The notes under the pieces are model-generated. The model was given only the letters and a program-made list of their open reading frames with translations. It did no database searches and was not told the DNA's origin. A stretch of 64,000 nucleotides of DNA from the NCBI GenBank assembly GCA_964423425.1, contig CAYRES010000013.1:11679-75678 (forward strand), in the 5' to 3' direction. Every line of letters starts with the position of its first letter. The first letter of the stretch is position 1. The translations under genes and the position numbers were made by a program. Shown piece by piece: positions 50,428-59,619 of this stretch. Source of the stretch: CAYRES01 sp964423425. GTDB lineage: Bacteria > Actinomycetota > Thermoleophilia > RBG-16-64-13.

Positions 50428-51327
50428 GTGGCTGTGTCGGAGGAAGCTCTGATTGTCGCCACGGGGAGCGAGGGGGCAGGAGCACGTCTCTTCGGCTACC
50501 TGTTCGATACGAACGCGGTGGTCGAGCTTCCGGTGGGGGCCGAGGAAGCCGGGTCTCCTGACGTGGAGGGGCGCCTCGCGGTGTGGGTGGAGTGGGACTA
50601 CGACGACAGCGGCCGCCCGGCCGATCCGGGGGTGTACGGATACCTGCTGCCTCGAGGTCCCAAGGTTGAGATTGTGGGGCCGGAGCGGGGAGCGGGGTAT
50701 CCTCAGATTGCCGGTGGCCTCGTGACCTGGGTGGAAGGGGCGCCTTTGGAGACAAATGAGGAGCTCCTACGTGCACCCATCTTCGGCGTGCGTGTCGATG
50801 ACCGGGGGATGCCTGCCGGGCCCATCGAGAGCCTCGTGCCGAGCGTGGTTGTCAACACGATGGCAGACTCCATGTGGACCTACGGGCTGTCGGAGAGGTA
50901 CGTGGTCTGGGAGCAGTCCATCGCGGACGGCGGCTTTGCCGCCGGCGTCCACCTCCTCGACCTGGCCACGAGAGAGACGCGCCTGCTCAGCGAGGACGGA
51001 TGGCTGCCGTCCGTGTGGGACGGAACGGTGGTCTTCCGGACCGATACGCTGATGGCCCTCGACCTCGGTACCGGGAACTCATGGACGCTCGACCCGGACG
51101 GTACTCTGCCCTCCGCTGCACCCACGTTCGCCGCCTACTATCGCTCGGGGGCGCGGGACTTTGAGGTAGTGGCCCTGGGCTATCGAGGTAACAAGGAACA
51201 GATACTGGCCGCGCAGGGGCTCCCCTACTGGTTCAGCCCTTCCATCGCGGTATCGCCCACCTACATCGCTCTTGCCACCGAGGACTACCGGGTACGTCTC
51301 TTCCGCTGGCAGGGAGGGGAGCAGTAG
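50428..51327 (+). CDS. TolB/WD40-like beta-propeller protein, probably 5'-truncated
   Basis: 299 residues with repeated blade-like units: RLAVWVEW, GLVTWVEG, RYVVWEQS and GTVVFRTD, each followed by a GxxxL or D-rich turn. Comparable propellers, such as the one encoded at 56895-58328, carry a signal peptide. This one starts in mid-blade and lacks it. A TGA in frame at 50413-50415 closes the frame upstream. It lies against the decayed polyferredoxin gene, so loss of the 5' end is likely. Otherwise it would be an unusual cytosolic propeller. The GTG has only a weak ribosome binding site. Confidence 0.6.
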   Translation: MAVSEEALIVATGSEGAGARLFGYLFDTNAVVELPVGAEEAGSPDVEGRLAVWVEWDYDDSGRPADPGVYGYLLPRGPKVEIVGPERGAGYPQIAGGLVTWVEGAPLETNEELLRAPIFGVRVDDRGMPAGPIESLVPSVVVNTMADSMWTYGLSERYVVWEQSIADGGFAAGVHLLDLATRETRLLSEDGWLPSVWDGTVVFRTDTLMALDLGTGNSWTLDPDGTLPSAAPTFAAYYRSGARDFEVVALGYRGNKEQILAAQGLPYWFSPSIAVSPTYIALATEDYRVRLFRWQGGEQ

Positions 51328-51427
51328 GCTCTCGCTGGAGGGCCTCGCACCGAGGTCTCAGAACAGTACGTCCGAGTTCTGGGGCTCCGGTGGCCTGTCC
51401 CCGAGCCCCCAGGCTGGGCGATCCAGG

Positions 51428-52009
51428 CTACTCGGCGTCGGGGGGCTGCTCGAAGTACATGCCGGACACCTGGTCGTTCTCGTCGAAGACGAACCTGATG
51501 TCGATCATGCGCTGTTCAAAGACGGCCTCGAGAATGACTGCGCGATAGGAGCCGTCGTCCTCGTAGCGCATGCCCTTGGTGAACTGGTAGGGGCCGCTCA
51601 TGGTCTCGGTGGTGTCCCACGTGCCTTGGAGAATCTCGAGGGGCATCTGCGCTTTCAGGTCGGGGTTGAAGCTGTCAAACAGGGGCTGCGCATTGCCTTC
51701 CACGAGTTCCTTGAAGTGTGCAACCACGCCGTCCCCGAGTGTGGTGATGGGCGTGGGGTCGCCCGAAGATGAAGTGACGGAGGCGGTGGTGGGCGGGGCT
51801 GCGATGATGGCCGTGGTCATTGTCGTCTCGTCGCCGGCCGCGGATCTGCTCGTACCGCACCCCCCGGCAAGGAAGAGCGTGGCGATGAGTGCAAAGATGA
51901 GTGCGGCGATGAGCGAGGAGCCCGGCCTTCCCATTCGGAGGTCGTAGCCGAAGGTGGCGCCGAGCTCTGTTGACCTGCTTCTTGCCCGCTGTGCCGTCGC
52001 TCTCCTCAT
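51428..52009 (-). CDS. DUF3887-like lipoprotein
   Basis: 193 residues. The hydrophobic segment SLIAALIFALIATLFLAGGC carries a lipobox, preceded by an unusually long basic N-terminus of about 25 residues. A Thr/Ser-rich linker is followed by a domain of about 100 residues: VAHFKELVEGNAQPLFDSF, then QGTWDTTETMSGPYQF, then the closing IDIRFVFDENDQVSGMYF. This matches DUF3887, an NTF2-like accessory domain of unknown function. AAGGAGG 7 bases before ATG 52009 supports the long N-terminus. It lies downstream of the MMPL gene. Confidence 0.75.
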   Translation of the reverse strand: MRRATAQRARSRSTELGATFGYDLRMGRPGSSLIAALIFALIATLFLAGGCGTSRSAAGDETTMTTAIIAAPPTTASVTSSSGDPTPITTLGDGVVAHFKELVEGNAQPLFDSFNPDLKAQMPLEILQGTWDTTETMSGPYQFTKGMRYEDDGSYRAVILEAVFEQRMIDIRFVFDENDQVSGMYFEQPPDAE

Positions 52010-52303
52010 GTCCCATCCTCCTTGCGCCACGGCTCTCCCTGTCATGGCCGTTCATCGCATTGTGCGCACGGCTTCCTCAAGTGTAGTAGACGTTGCGCCG
52101 GGAGGCAAACCAGTGGGCTTACGCAGCCGGTTGGGGCCGCCTTCCACGGGGGGTGGGAGGCGGGCTCCCGGCCTCACGATCTGCCTTGAGGCTTGCCCGC
52201 GGGCTGTCGGCGGCAGCGACGTAGGTGGCGAAGGCGACACCACTCTGTGCGACGTGCGGGAAGGTCAGTCGGCTCTGATGTGCTCCGGCCGGGCCCGTCC
52301 GGG

Positions 52304-54685
52304 TCACCGCGGACCCAGTCGCAGCCTGTCCCTCAGCGGGTCGGCCAGACCCGAGCGCGCACCCCTCCGCCGTTCCTTGAGGGAGGCTGGCGGCCCCTGT
52401 GGTCTGGTGCGCATCCAGGCGGGCATCCACCAATTGGCGGCCCCGAAGTAGCACATGGAGGCCGGTAGAAGAGCCATCCGCACGAGCAGGGCATCGGCGA
52501 TGATGGCCAAGGCGATGCCCAGTCCCAGCATCTGCGTGATGGAGATGCGGGTGAAGGCGAAGGCGCCGGTCACCACCACCACGAGGAGGGCGGCCGAGAG
52601 CACAATACGGCCGCTGCGCACCACTCCCGCACCCACGCTCGCTCTGTTGTCCCGGCTCGAATCCCAGTGCTCGTGCATCCGAGTCAGCAGGAAGACGGCA
52701 TAGTCCATGGTGATGCCGAAGAGCACGCACAGCATCACCACCACGATGATGGCGTCGGTGGCGCCGGTGGGCGTGAAGTTGAGCAATGAGGCGAAGCGTC
52801 CGTGCTGGAAGATGAAGACTATGAGGCCGTAGCTCATGGCTATGGTGAGGGCGTTCACCACGAGAGCGACTACGGGGAGGAGGATGGAGCGCAACAGGAA
52901 CGCCAGGATCAGGTAGCTGGCCAGGGCGATCCAGAGGGCCACCCAGGGCATGCGGCCGAACAGTCCGTTGAAGAAGTCGCGCTCGGAGGCCGCCTCACCC
53001 GCCACCTGGACCGCGAATCCGGGGGGCATCTCGAGAGTGGCGATGGTCTGTGAGAGATTCTGGGCTTCCACCGAAGAAGGCAGCGCCTCTGAGTTCACCG
53101 AGAAGAGTACGGCCCGCTCGCCCACGGTGGCCGTGACCAACTGCATGATCTGGGAGAGCTGTTCGGCGGAAACGGCCTCGCCAGAGGGGAGCACCAGGCC
53201 CTCCGGCGGGAGGGCGGCGAGCTCGGCCGCACCGGCAGCGAAGAGGTCGTCAAAGATCTCCCACATACCGGTGAGCTGCTCGGGGTTCTCCATACCGGGC
53301 AGGTTGAAGATACTCGTGACCGCGGCGACTCCCGGGGTCGCCTCGAGTTGCCGCCCAAACGCGTAGAGGGGTAGGGCCGTGGTCATGTCGACGGTGGGGG
53401 AACCCCCCTCCCAGGTCACGAGTACGGAGATGGGCGAGAGGGCGGCCCGGTCAAAGTCGGCGGCGAGGATGTCGTAACCCTGGCGCGACTCCGAGGAGGC
53501 GGGAAGGGCGTTGGCGGAGGGCATCGCTGTGCGTATGCCCAGCACCGGCGAGGCGACAAACAGGATGAGCACCAAGCTGACCGCCACCACCAGCCAGGGC
53601 TTCTTGAGCAGGAAGGCGGCATAGCCGTTCCAGTATCGGCTCTCGTGGGTCGGCCGCTGGCGCACGACGTGGAGCGAGTTCACCCGGGGCCCGAGCACGG
53701 AGAGCAGCGCCGGCATGAACGTGAGCGAGGCAAGTACGGAGAAGAACACCACGAGAACCGCTCCCGCACCCAGCGAGCGCATGGCTGCAAAGGGGAAGAA
53801 AGTCAGTCCGAGCACCCCTACCATGACGGCCAGACCGCTGAAGAAGACCGACCGTCCGGCCCGGGTCATGGAGGTGACCACGGCATCGTTCACCGAGGCG
53901 CCCGCCGCGAGCTCCTCCCGGAAGCGGGCCACGATGAACAGAGCATAGTCGATGGCCAGGGCCAAGCCGAGCAGGGTGGCGGTGTTCATGGAGAAGATGG
54001 ACATCTCGGCCACTCGCGCCAACAGGTAGATAACGCCAAGCGTGACTGACACGGCCAGCACACCGGTGATGACGGGGAGGGCGGCGGCGACCACTGTGCC
54101 GAACACCACGAGGAGAGCAGCAAGAGCTACCGGCAGCGCGTAGAGTTCCACCCGGCGGAGGTCGCTCATGGATTCCGCCGCCAAGTCGGCGTCGACGGCC
54201 GCCTCTCCGGTCACGTAGGTCTCGAGCGCGGAGTCCGCCAATGCCGTTCGGATGGCGGCGACCTCTTCCTGGATATCGCTCGCGGGGGCGTCGAAGGACA
54301 GAATGGCCACTGAACTCCTACCGTCACGGGAGAGGAGCTGAGTTCCTCCGGTGTTGGCATAGGTTTGGATGCCGTTGAGGTGGGGGATGCCGGCCCGGCT
54401 CACACGTTCCAGGGCCTGTTGTTCCGCGGTGATGAACTCGGGCCCGCGGGCGTCCAGGGTGTCGCTGCGAAAGACGACGACCACGTGTGTGAGGCCTTGA
54501 GGAAGGCGGTCCTGTATGGTCGCGGCGGCCGTCGCGGAGGGGGAGTTCGCGTTGGAGAAACCACCGCCCTGCAGGACGGTGCCCAAGTGGGGAGTGGCGA
54601 GCAGACCCAGCACGAGGAATACCAGCCACGCGGCGATGACGATCCACCGGAACCGACAGGAAAACCTTCCTATGGCGGCAAACAT
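52304..54685 (-). CDS. MMPL/RND-family transporter
   Basis: 793 residues with about twelve helices in two repeats. The N-terminus FSCRFRWIVIAAWLVFLVLG is followed by a large periplasmic loop (about 35-190). The helix-4 motif TATLLGLALAIDYALFIVARFREE is a proton-relay segment of the MMPL family, and the second half has the equivalent GITMDYAVFLLTRMHEHW. MMPL proteins export lipids or hydrophobic compounds by proton motive force. It is 32 bases downstream of a TetR regulator gene on the same strand, so it is very likely controlled by it. Confidence 0.92.
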   Translation of the reverse strand: MFAAIGRFSCRFRWIVIAAWLVFLVLGLLATPHLGTVLQGGGFSNANSPSATAAATIQDRLPQGLTHVVVVFRSDTLDARGPEFITAEQQALERVSRAGIPHLNGIQTYANTGGTQLLSRDGRSSVAILSFDAPASDIQEEVAAIRTALADSALETYVTGEAAVDADLAAESMSDLRRVELYALPVALAALLVVFGTVVAAALPVITGVLAVSVTLGVIYLLARVAEMSIFSMNTATLLGLALAIDYALFIVARFREELAAGASVNDAVVTSMTRAGRSVFFSGLAVMVGVLGLTFFPFAAMRSLGAGAVLVVFFSVLASLTFMPALLSVLGPRVNSLHVVRQRPTHESRYWNGYAAFLLKKPWLVVAVSLVLILFVASPVLGIRTAMPSANALPASSESRQGYDILAADFDRAALSPISVLVTWEGGSPTVDMTTALPLYAFGRQLEATPGVAAVTSIFNLPGMENPEQLTGMWEIFDDLFAAGAAELAALPPEGLVLPSGEAVSAEQLSQIMQLVTATVGERAVLFSVNSEALPSSVEAQNLSQTIATLEMPPGFAVQVAGEAASERDFFNGLFGRMPWVALWIALASYLILAFLLRSILLPVVALVVNALTIAMSYGLIVFIFQHGRFASLLNFTPTGATDAIIVVVMLCVLFGITMDYAVFLLTRMHEHWDSSRDNRASVGAGVVRSGRIVLSAALLVVVVTGAFAFTRISITQMLGLGIALAIIADALLVRMALLPASMCYFGAANWWMPAWMRTRPQGPPASLKERRRGARSGLADPLRDRLRLGPR

Positions 54686-54717
54686 GACGAGACCTCTCCT
54701 CTCGAGTGTGCGGCGTG

Positions 54718-55395
54718 TCAGGAGTCGGGGTCGCGCGGAGTCTCGCGGACCGGCCGGCCGGCGCTCCTGCCTCGGCCGGTTGCCGTGAGACGTTCCACAT
54801 GGGCTTCAAGCACCTTGCGGGGGGAGGCGGCCACCTGGTCGGCCACGCTGCTCAGGTCGAGACCACGTAGTGCCACCATGCCGTGCACCAGGGCCCAGAG
54901 GCCGTAGGCCATCTCGGCCGCCGACTCCCCCGGGGTGGGGTTGAACACACCCTGCTCACAGCCCTCCCGGAATGTCTCGCCCAGAAGACGGGCGGCGCCG
55001 AGCCCCACGGACACGTCGCTTTCCGGAGGAAGATTCTGGGGAAGGGCGCTCAGGATACACTGCAGGTCGATCGGATTCTCGGTGCCGAAATCCATGTAGG
55101 CCAACCCCAACTCCACCACTCGCCGGTCGGGAGCGAGACTCTTCGGCACCCGGCTGAGGTAGGCGTCGAGCCGGTGGAACGACTCTGCCACCAGCGCCGC
55201 CACGATCTCATCGCGATTGGCGAAATAGGTGTAGAGGGCGGCCGGGCTGAAGTCGGCTCTGCGGGCCACCTGGCGAAGGGTGAGTTCCTCGAGACCCACC
55301 TCGAGCAGCAACTCCCGGGCGGCCGTCAGTATCTCTTCACGAGCCGCCTGACGCCTCCGTTCCCGGCGCGATACCGCCCGGCTGTTTTCGATCAC
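54718..55395 (-). CDS. TetR-family regulator of the MMPL transporter
   Basis: 225 residues. The N-terminal HTH is AREEILTAARELLLEVGLEELTLRQVARRADFSPAALYTYF, the classic TetR pattern. The C-terminal ligand-binding domain is variable and resembles the TetR_C group with VELGLAYMDFGTENP. It should repress its own promoter and the MMPL gene. The GTG at 55395 has GGGAGG 5 bases upstream; longer starts have no signal. Operator-like repeats lie 80-140 bases upstream. Confidence 0.9.
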   Translation of the reverse strand: MIENSRAVSRRERRRQAAREEILTAARELLLEVGLEELTLRQVARRADFSPAALYTYFANRDEIVAALVAESFHRLDAYLSRVPKSLAPDRRVVELGLAYMDFGTENPIDLQCILSALPQNLPPESDVSVGLGAARLLGETFREGCEQGVFNPTPGESAAEMAYGLWALVHGMVALRGLDLSSVADQVAASPRKVLEAHVERLTATGRGRSAGRPVRETPRDPDS

Positions 55396-55477
55396 CTTGG
55401 CCTCCCACTCGTGAGTATGCGGATGTATGCGGACAGATGAACAGAGAACGTGTCTGTGAACAGGCAACATAGCATTG

Positions 55478-55531
55478 AACACCGCTCAGATAGTGAACGC
55501 TGGTCATATAGCGAACACTGTTCATTATTGT
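55478..55531. promoter_or_regulatory. Three tandem 18-bp operator-like repeats upstream of tetR
   Basis: Units at 55478, 55496 and 55514 each begin GAAC and follow the consensus GAACRCYGNTCAKATAGY. The third contains a perfect palindrome GAACA-C-TGTTC (55514-55524), and the others are imperfect palindromes. A further GAAC stands at 55459, 19 bases before the first unit. An 18-base period places each repressor dimer on nearly the same DNA face, which would suit cooperative binding. A TetR autoregulatory site is inferred. Confidence 0.55.
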
Positions 55532-55623
55532 ACGGCGTGGGAGGTCTCTGGTCAAGAAACGAGGGGGGATACGGTTTGGGTCGGATGCGGTTCCGAATAC
55601 ACGAGCGGCCACACCCGGCCTCG

Positions 55624-56682
55624 CTACGACATCCGCTTCCTGCGTCGCAGGAAGCGGATGTCGTCTCCGGTGTTGTAGGTGTTGGTGCGGTCGAGCTCCT
55701 GTGCATACAAGCGTTCCATGGCCCAAAGCTCACGCTCCACGTCGAAATCGGGATCGGTCCCAGGTTCAATCACCTCGAGTACCTCGAAGTCGAAGGCCTC
55801 CCGTCCGTGCCTCGCGAAATCCTCTTGGAGTTCCCGGTTGCGGAACGAACCCAACCGCAGCTCGAATTCGATGCGGTTGAGGGGTCCATGTAGGTTCAAC
55901 GCTGAGCCCAAGAACACCCGTCCGTTGATGCGGTTGCGGATGCGGAAGACTCCCGCGGCTTTGGGGGCGGTCTTGAAGTCGTGCTTCAGAGCTTTGCGCC
56001 GGCTCCGTTCGTGGCCTTGCGGGCGGGCTGCGGCCGGCATCGACGCGGCCTCCTCGGTGGCGTCTCGGAGCTTGACGTTCTGTTCATGCGCAGCCGGCGG
56101 CTCTTCCGGTTCGGGAACCGGCTTTGTGGTTCTCATGTATGTGCCTCGCTCTCGTGTCAGGTACCCGCCCTCGACCAGGAGTCTGCGGACCAAGCAGTGA
56201 TCGGCGAAGAGGGCATGGATGGTTTCGTCCACCTCCCGCTCCGGATACAGGCGTTCACGCTCGAAGAGCGCGGCAAACCTCCCCAGCACCATGTCGCGCT
56301 TCTTCTTCTGAGCGGGCATGCGGTGGAGGCGCCCCTCTCGGAAGAAGGTCCGCAGCACGCGCCGCTGCTCCGCGGTCGCCCGCTGGGCCTGGTGCTTCTC
56401 CTCCGGGTTGCGGAAGGCGATGAGGGTGTCCAGTCTCATCTCGGAAATGTGTGCGGCCAGGCTGTAGATGGAGTAGTACTGATCACGCGTGACGGACACG
56501 AGGCCGGCCCCGGCAAGCTTGGCCAGATGGAAGGAGACGGTGGACGAGGCCAGGTCGAGACGCGCGGCGAGGTCTTCCACGCACAGTGGACCGGAACGGA
56601 GTGCGTTCAGGATGAGAAGCCGGGAGCGGTCCCCCAGCGCTTTGGCTACAGCGAGTGATTGATCGAGTTCCATAGTCTCCAT
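55624..56682 (-). CDS. ArsR-type HTH / DUF2087 / GIY-YIG-like fusion protein
   Basis: 352 residues. An ArsR winged helix covers 1-80 (GDRSRLLILNAL, then SSTVSFHLAKLAGAGLV). A DUF2087-like segment follows (RVLRTFFREGRLHRMPAQKKKRDMVL). A charged linker leads to a GIY-YIG-like domain (GVFRIRNRINGRVFLGSALN), which ends LQEDFARHGREAFDFEVLE. The GIY and YIG tripeptides are GVF and FLG, and the catalytic Arg of GIY-YIG nucleases falls in NLHGPLN with no obvious equivalent. It may therefore bind DNA without cutting it. The last 12 codons are encoded inside the hairpin at 55626-55664. Confidence 0.8.
   Translation of the reverse strand: METMELDQSLAVAKALGDRSRLLILNALRSGPLCVEDLAARLDLASSTVSFHLAKLAGAGLVSVTRDQYYSIYSLAAHISEMRLDTLIAFRNPEEKHQAQRATAEQRRVLRTFFREGRLHRMPAQKKKRDMVLGRFAALFERERLYPEREVDETIHALFADHCLVRRLLVEGGYLTRERGTYMRTTKPVPEPEEPPAAHEQNVKLRDATEEAASMPAAARPQGHERSRRKALKHDFKTAPKAAGVFRIRNRINGRVFLGSALNLHGPLNRIEFELRLGSFRNRELQEDFARHGREAFDFEVLEVIEPGTDPDFDVERELWAMERLYAQELDRTNTYNTGDDIRFLRRRKRMS
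55626..55664. terminator. Perfect 18-bp hairpin overlapping the end of the ArsR fusion gene
   Basis: ACGACATCCGCTTCCTGC and its exact complement flank a GTC loop. The first base of the left arm is part of the fusion gene's stop codon, so its coding sequence runs through the hairpin. It probably terminates that transcript before the TetR region. Confidence 0.6.
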
Positions 56683-56814
56683 GCGAGGTGGTCCTGGTCG
56701 AGGGGGTGGCGGTCGCGTCGTGGTGGATGGCAGTTTTGAGTCGACAGATATCGAAGTAGATTAGCATAAGGAAGGGACGATCAAGAAGCGGACGGAGCAC
56801 AGGGTGGTCCGTAT

Positions 56815-56846
56815 GGGGGCGCACCGGGCCTGCCCGGTGCGCCCCC
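56815..56846 (-). terminator. Perfect 15-bp hairpin downstream of the SLH propeller gene
   Basis: GGGGGCGCACCGGGC and GCCCGGTGCGCCCCC are separated by CT. It lies about 50 bases beyond the stop codon of the SLH propeller gene on the minus strand. There is no U-tract. Confidence 0.6.
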
Positions 56847-56894
56847 GCCAACAGCCGTCGGTCCCGTCGCGGGAAGGATCCGCCGGTACTCGGG

Positions 56895-58328
56895 TCAGTC
56901 CAGCAGCAAGGGAAGCCGGTAGAGGATCGCGGCCACCTCTCCGCGGGTGGCGTCTTGTCGGGGGTTCCAGCGGGAGTCGAAGTCTCCGAGGTCGTCCAGC
57001 AGTTCGTTGAACTCCGCCACCTGCATGTTCTGGCTGTGGTCATGATCCTTGAAGCCGTTCATGTACCCTTCCCAGCCGTACGGAGGGAGCCGCAGGGTGC
57101 CGGGGAACAGCCTGTTGGCGGCTCTCACCACCATGGTGACCGCCTGCGCCCGGGTCACCTCCAGGTAGGGTCCGAAAGCGGTGGCGGTGATGCCTCGGGT
57201 TATGCCGTTCGCGAAGGCGATCTCCCAGTCCGACCCGTCGTGGACCTGCCAGGTGACTCTACCTCGGTGGAGGTGGGGGTTGATGTCGTTTGCAGAGTTG
57301 CTGGTGATCTTGGTGGTGTATGTGGTGGCCATGTCGTAGACGAAGATCTCGAAGTCCGTGCCATCGGAGCCGTACCAGGCTACACGCCCTGATTCCACCA
57401 CCGGATCGAGGTCGTCCCGGGTATTGTTGGTCGGCTGCCGCAGAACTCCGGTGGGGATCTCGTAGAGGAAGATCTCGTAATCGGTACCGTCGTCACCGGC
57501 CAAGACCACGTAGCCGCGGTCGATGGTGAGGATGCCCTGCTCGTAGGAGTCACTGGTGAGGTCCGTCGTGGTGGCCGAGCCGACGCGGTGCAGGTGTACG
57601 TCGTAATCGAACCCACCGCTTGCCCGATCAGTCATGGCCCAGGCGACCCAACCCCGGTCGAGATTGAACACGGGCATGCTGTGCGCATAGTAGTGCGAGT
57701 GGATGCCACTGTCGATGTTGTAAGTGTCGAAGCGGGGGGCACGTCCCGTGTGATTGAGGCTTCTCCACACCACCAGCCGGTCGTCAATCCGGGGAGCGGA
57801 GTCGAGACGGTCGTCGTTGGTGAGACGCTGCGTGGTCATGGTCTTGGTTTCGCAAAGGTAGGTTTCGCCGTTCAGGCCGGGAGGAAAACCGATCCAGGTG
57901 AGATAGCCGTCGCGTAGGCAGGGCATGCGGTCGTCGAAGCCGTTGTCCGTGACCCGCGTGCCTCCCCCGGCGACGAGATCGTGAATGAAGATCTCCTCAC
58001 CTCCCGGCTCGTGCGCCACCCAGGCCACCTCTCCTCTCCAAATGGTGGGTGAATCGTCGTCATGGGTATTGTGTGTGAGTGCCGAGAGCGCACGCGTGAC
58101 ACAGTTGAAGGCCCAAATCTCGGTGTCCGAGCCGTCGGGGGCACTCCACACGATGAAGCGGCCGTCGGTAAGGGGCCGGATGTCGTCGACGGTGTTATCG
58201 GTGATCTGCCAGACGGGCCAGGAGGGGGCGGCGCCCACCGCCGCCGGGAACAGGAGTGATGTCGTAAGCACCGACATGAGAAAGAGCGAGAGGAGGCTGG
58301 AAGTGCGGCGGAGGTCGGAGACGTTCAT
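56895..58328 (-). CDS. Secreted beta-propeller protein with a C-terminal SLH-type anchor
   Basis: 477 residues. A signal peptide ends near AAVGAAPSW. About seven TolB-type blades follow, each with an Asn/Asp-rich turn and a V/T-W strand: ITDNTVDDIRPL, LTHNTHDDDSPTI, VTDNGFDDRMPCL and ITSNSANDINPHL. The last 90 residues look like S-layer homology (TRAQAVTMVVRAANRLFPG and ATRGEVAAILYRLPLLL). It is likely a cell-surface protein held to the wall by the SLH part. GGGAG 6 bases before the ATG at 58328 sets the start. A terminator hairpin follows. Confidence 0.82.
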   Translation of the reverse strand: MNVSDLRRTSSLLSLFLMSVLTTSLLFPAAVGAAPSWPVWQITDNTVDDIRPLTDGRFIVWSAPDGSDTEIWAFNCVTRALSALTHNTHDDDSPTIWRGEVAWVAHEPGGEEIFIHDLVAGGGTRVTDNGFDDRMPCLRDGYLTWIGFPPGLNGETYLCETKTMTTQRLTNDDRLDSAPRIDDRLVVWRSLNHTGRAPRFDTYNIDSGIHSHYYAHSMPVFNLDRGWVAWAMTDRASGGFDYDVHLHRVGSATTTDLTSDSYEQGILTIDRGYVVLAGDDGTDYEIFLYEIPTGVLRQPTNNTRDDLDPVVESGRVAWYGSDGTDFEIFVYDMATTYTTKITSNSANDINPHLHRGRVTWQVHDGSDWEIAFANGITRGITATAFGPYLEVTRAQAVTMVVRAANRLFPGTLRLPPYGWEGYMNGFKDHDHSQNMQVAEFNELLDDLGDFDSRWNPRQDATRGEVAAILYRLPLLLD

Positions 58329-58559
58329 GTTGACTCCCTTCTGTCGCGGGGCTCCGGCCGCCAAGCACCCGAGACGCGGCGGGTAGCCGCCGCGGCGGAG
58401 GAGAAGGAGCGGTTGTGGGGTGCGGTGAGAGGCCGCAGTGCGGTGAGAGGTCGCGACACGGGGGCCGGAGTGTAGACGAATCGGGCGGCGGGCAATATGC
58501 GGCGCGCCGTCTGCTCCCTCCACTCGGAGCGGAGAGCCTCTCGGCAGTTCTCGGCCATG

Positions 58560-59619
58560 ACCTCTCAGGATCACCGACTATCTGAACCGAGTGTATGAGC
58601 CCGGCACCGTGCCAGAGGCCGCTGGCCCAGAATGTGAGATTCAAGTCGAAGAGTCTGCGTTTGAGTGCCACTCTGCTCCCGCCCAAGGGGAAGTACAGGT
58701 AGTCACGGAACCACGTGGAGAGTGATATATGCCAACGGTGCCAGAAGTCTCTGAGGCCTTGGGCCAGATAGGGGCGGCGGAAGTTCTCCACGGGGGCGAA
58801 GCCCAACATGAGGCCGGCGCCCAGAGCGAGGTCGGTGTATCCGGAGAAGTCGAAGTAGATCTGAAAGGTGAAGGCGAGGGTTGCCACGGCCAAGGGTAGA
58901 CTGGAGAACGCCTCCGGCTGAGAGAAACCGGTGTCGGCCAATACGGCCAATTGATCGGCCACCACGAGCTTCTTCAGATAGCCGAGCAGCATGAGGCTGA
59001 GGCCGGCAGGGAAGGCGTGGGCTGAGAAGGCGATGGGCTTCTCGAGTTGTGGTAGGAAGTGGTCGGCCCTCTCGATGAGTCCGGAGAGGAGTTGGGGAAA
59101 GAAACCTATGTAGGTGGCCAAGTGCCCCAAGTGTCGCTCGCGACGGATCGTGCCTCGGTAGACGTCGACGAGGTAGCCGACTCCCTTGAGCGTGTAGAAG
59201 GCGAGCCCCACAGGAGCGACGAGCGAGAAGATGCCGCCGCCGTTCCCGGCACGGTCACCGGCGAGAGCGGGCACGGCGGCGGCCACTCCACTGGCGACGA
59301 ATCCACTCTACTTGAGCACCAAGAGGGAAGCCGAGGTCAAGAGTATGAACAGGGCCAGATGCACCTTTCTCGAGGATGTGACTCTCTGTAGCCTCTCACT
59401 GTCCCCCGGATTCGGCGCGGAGCGTGCCAGAAGAAGCCCACCTAGGTAGGCGTTGGCGGTAACCCATAGCAGTGCTACCAGGTACTCCAGGCCGAGACTC
59501 GCATAGAAGACGTAGCCTGCCGCGAGCAGCACAATCCAACGACGGTCGGGCCGTACCCGGAAGGTGAGCAGTACCACGGCCGGCAGGAAGAGCAGGTAGG
59601 TTCCAGTGGTGAAAGTCAT
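58560..59619 (-). pseudogene. MBOAT O-acyltransferase (AlgI-like), interrupted and 3'-truncated
   Basis: The N-terminal helices (MTFTTGTYLLFLPAVVLLTF, then WIVLLAAGYVFYASLGLEYL) are followed by an amber TAG at 59308-59310 in place of an expected Tyr (VLK-stop-SGFVAS). The same frame then continues through AlgI-like segments: RGTIRRERHLGHLATYIGFFPQLLSG, FDFSGYTDLALGAG and FWHRWHISLSTWFRDYLYFPLGG. It loses similarity just after the catalytic-His segment FWASGLWHGAG. The C-terminal quarter is missing. MBOAT AlgI-type proteins acetylate exported polysaccharides. GAGG lies upstream of the ATG. Confidence 0.8.

Noticed and set aside
59308..59310. Amber TAG in the MBOAT gene as a pyrrolysine codon
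   Set aside because: Pyrrolysine is confined to a few methylamine methyltransferases and methanogen-like systems. The site is an ordinary Tyr position and the gene has also lost its C-terminus.
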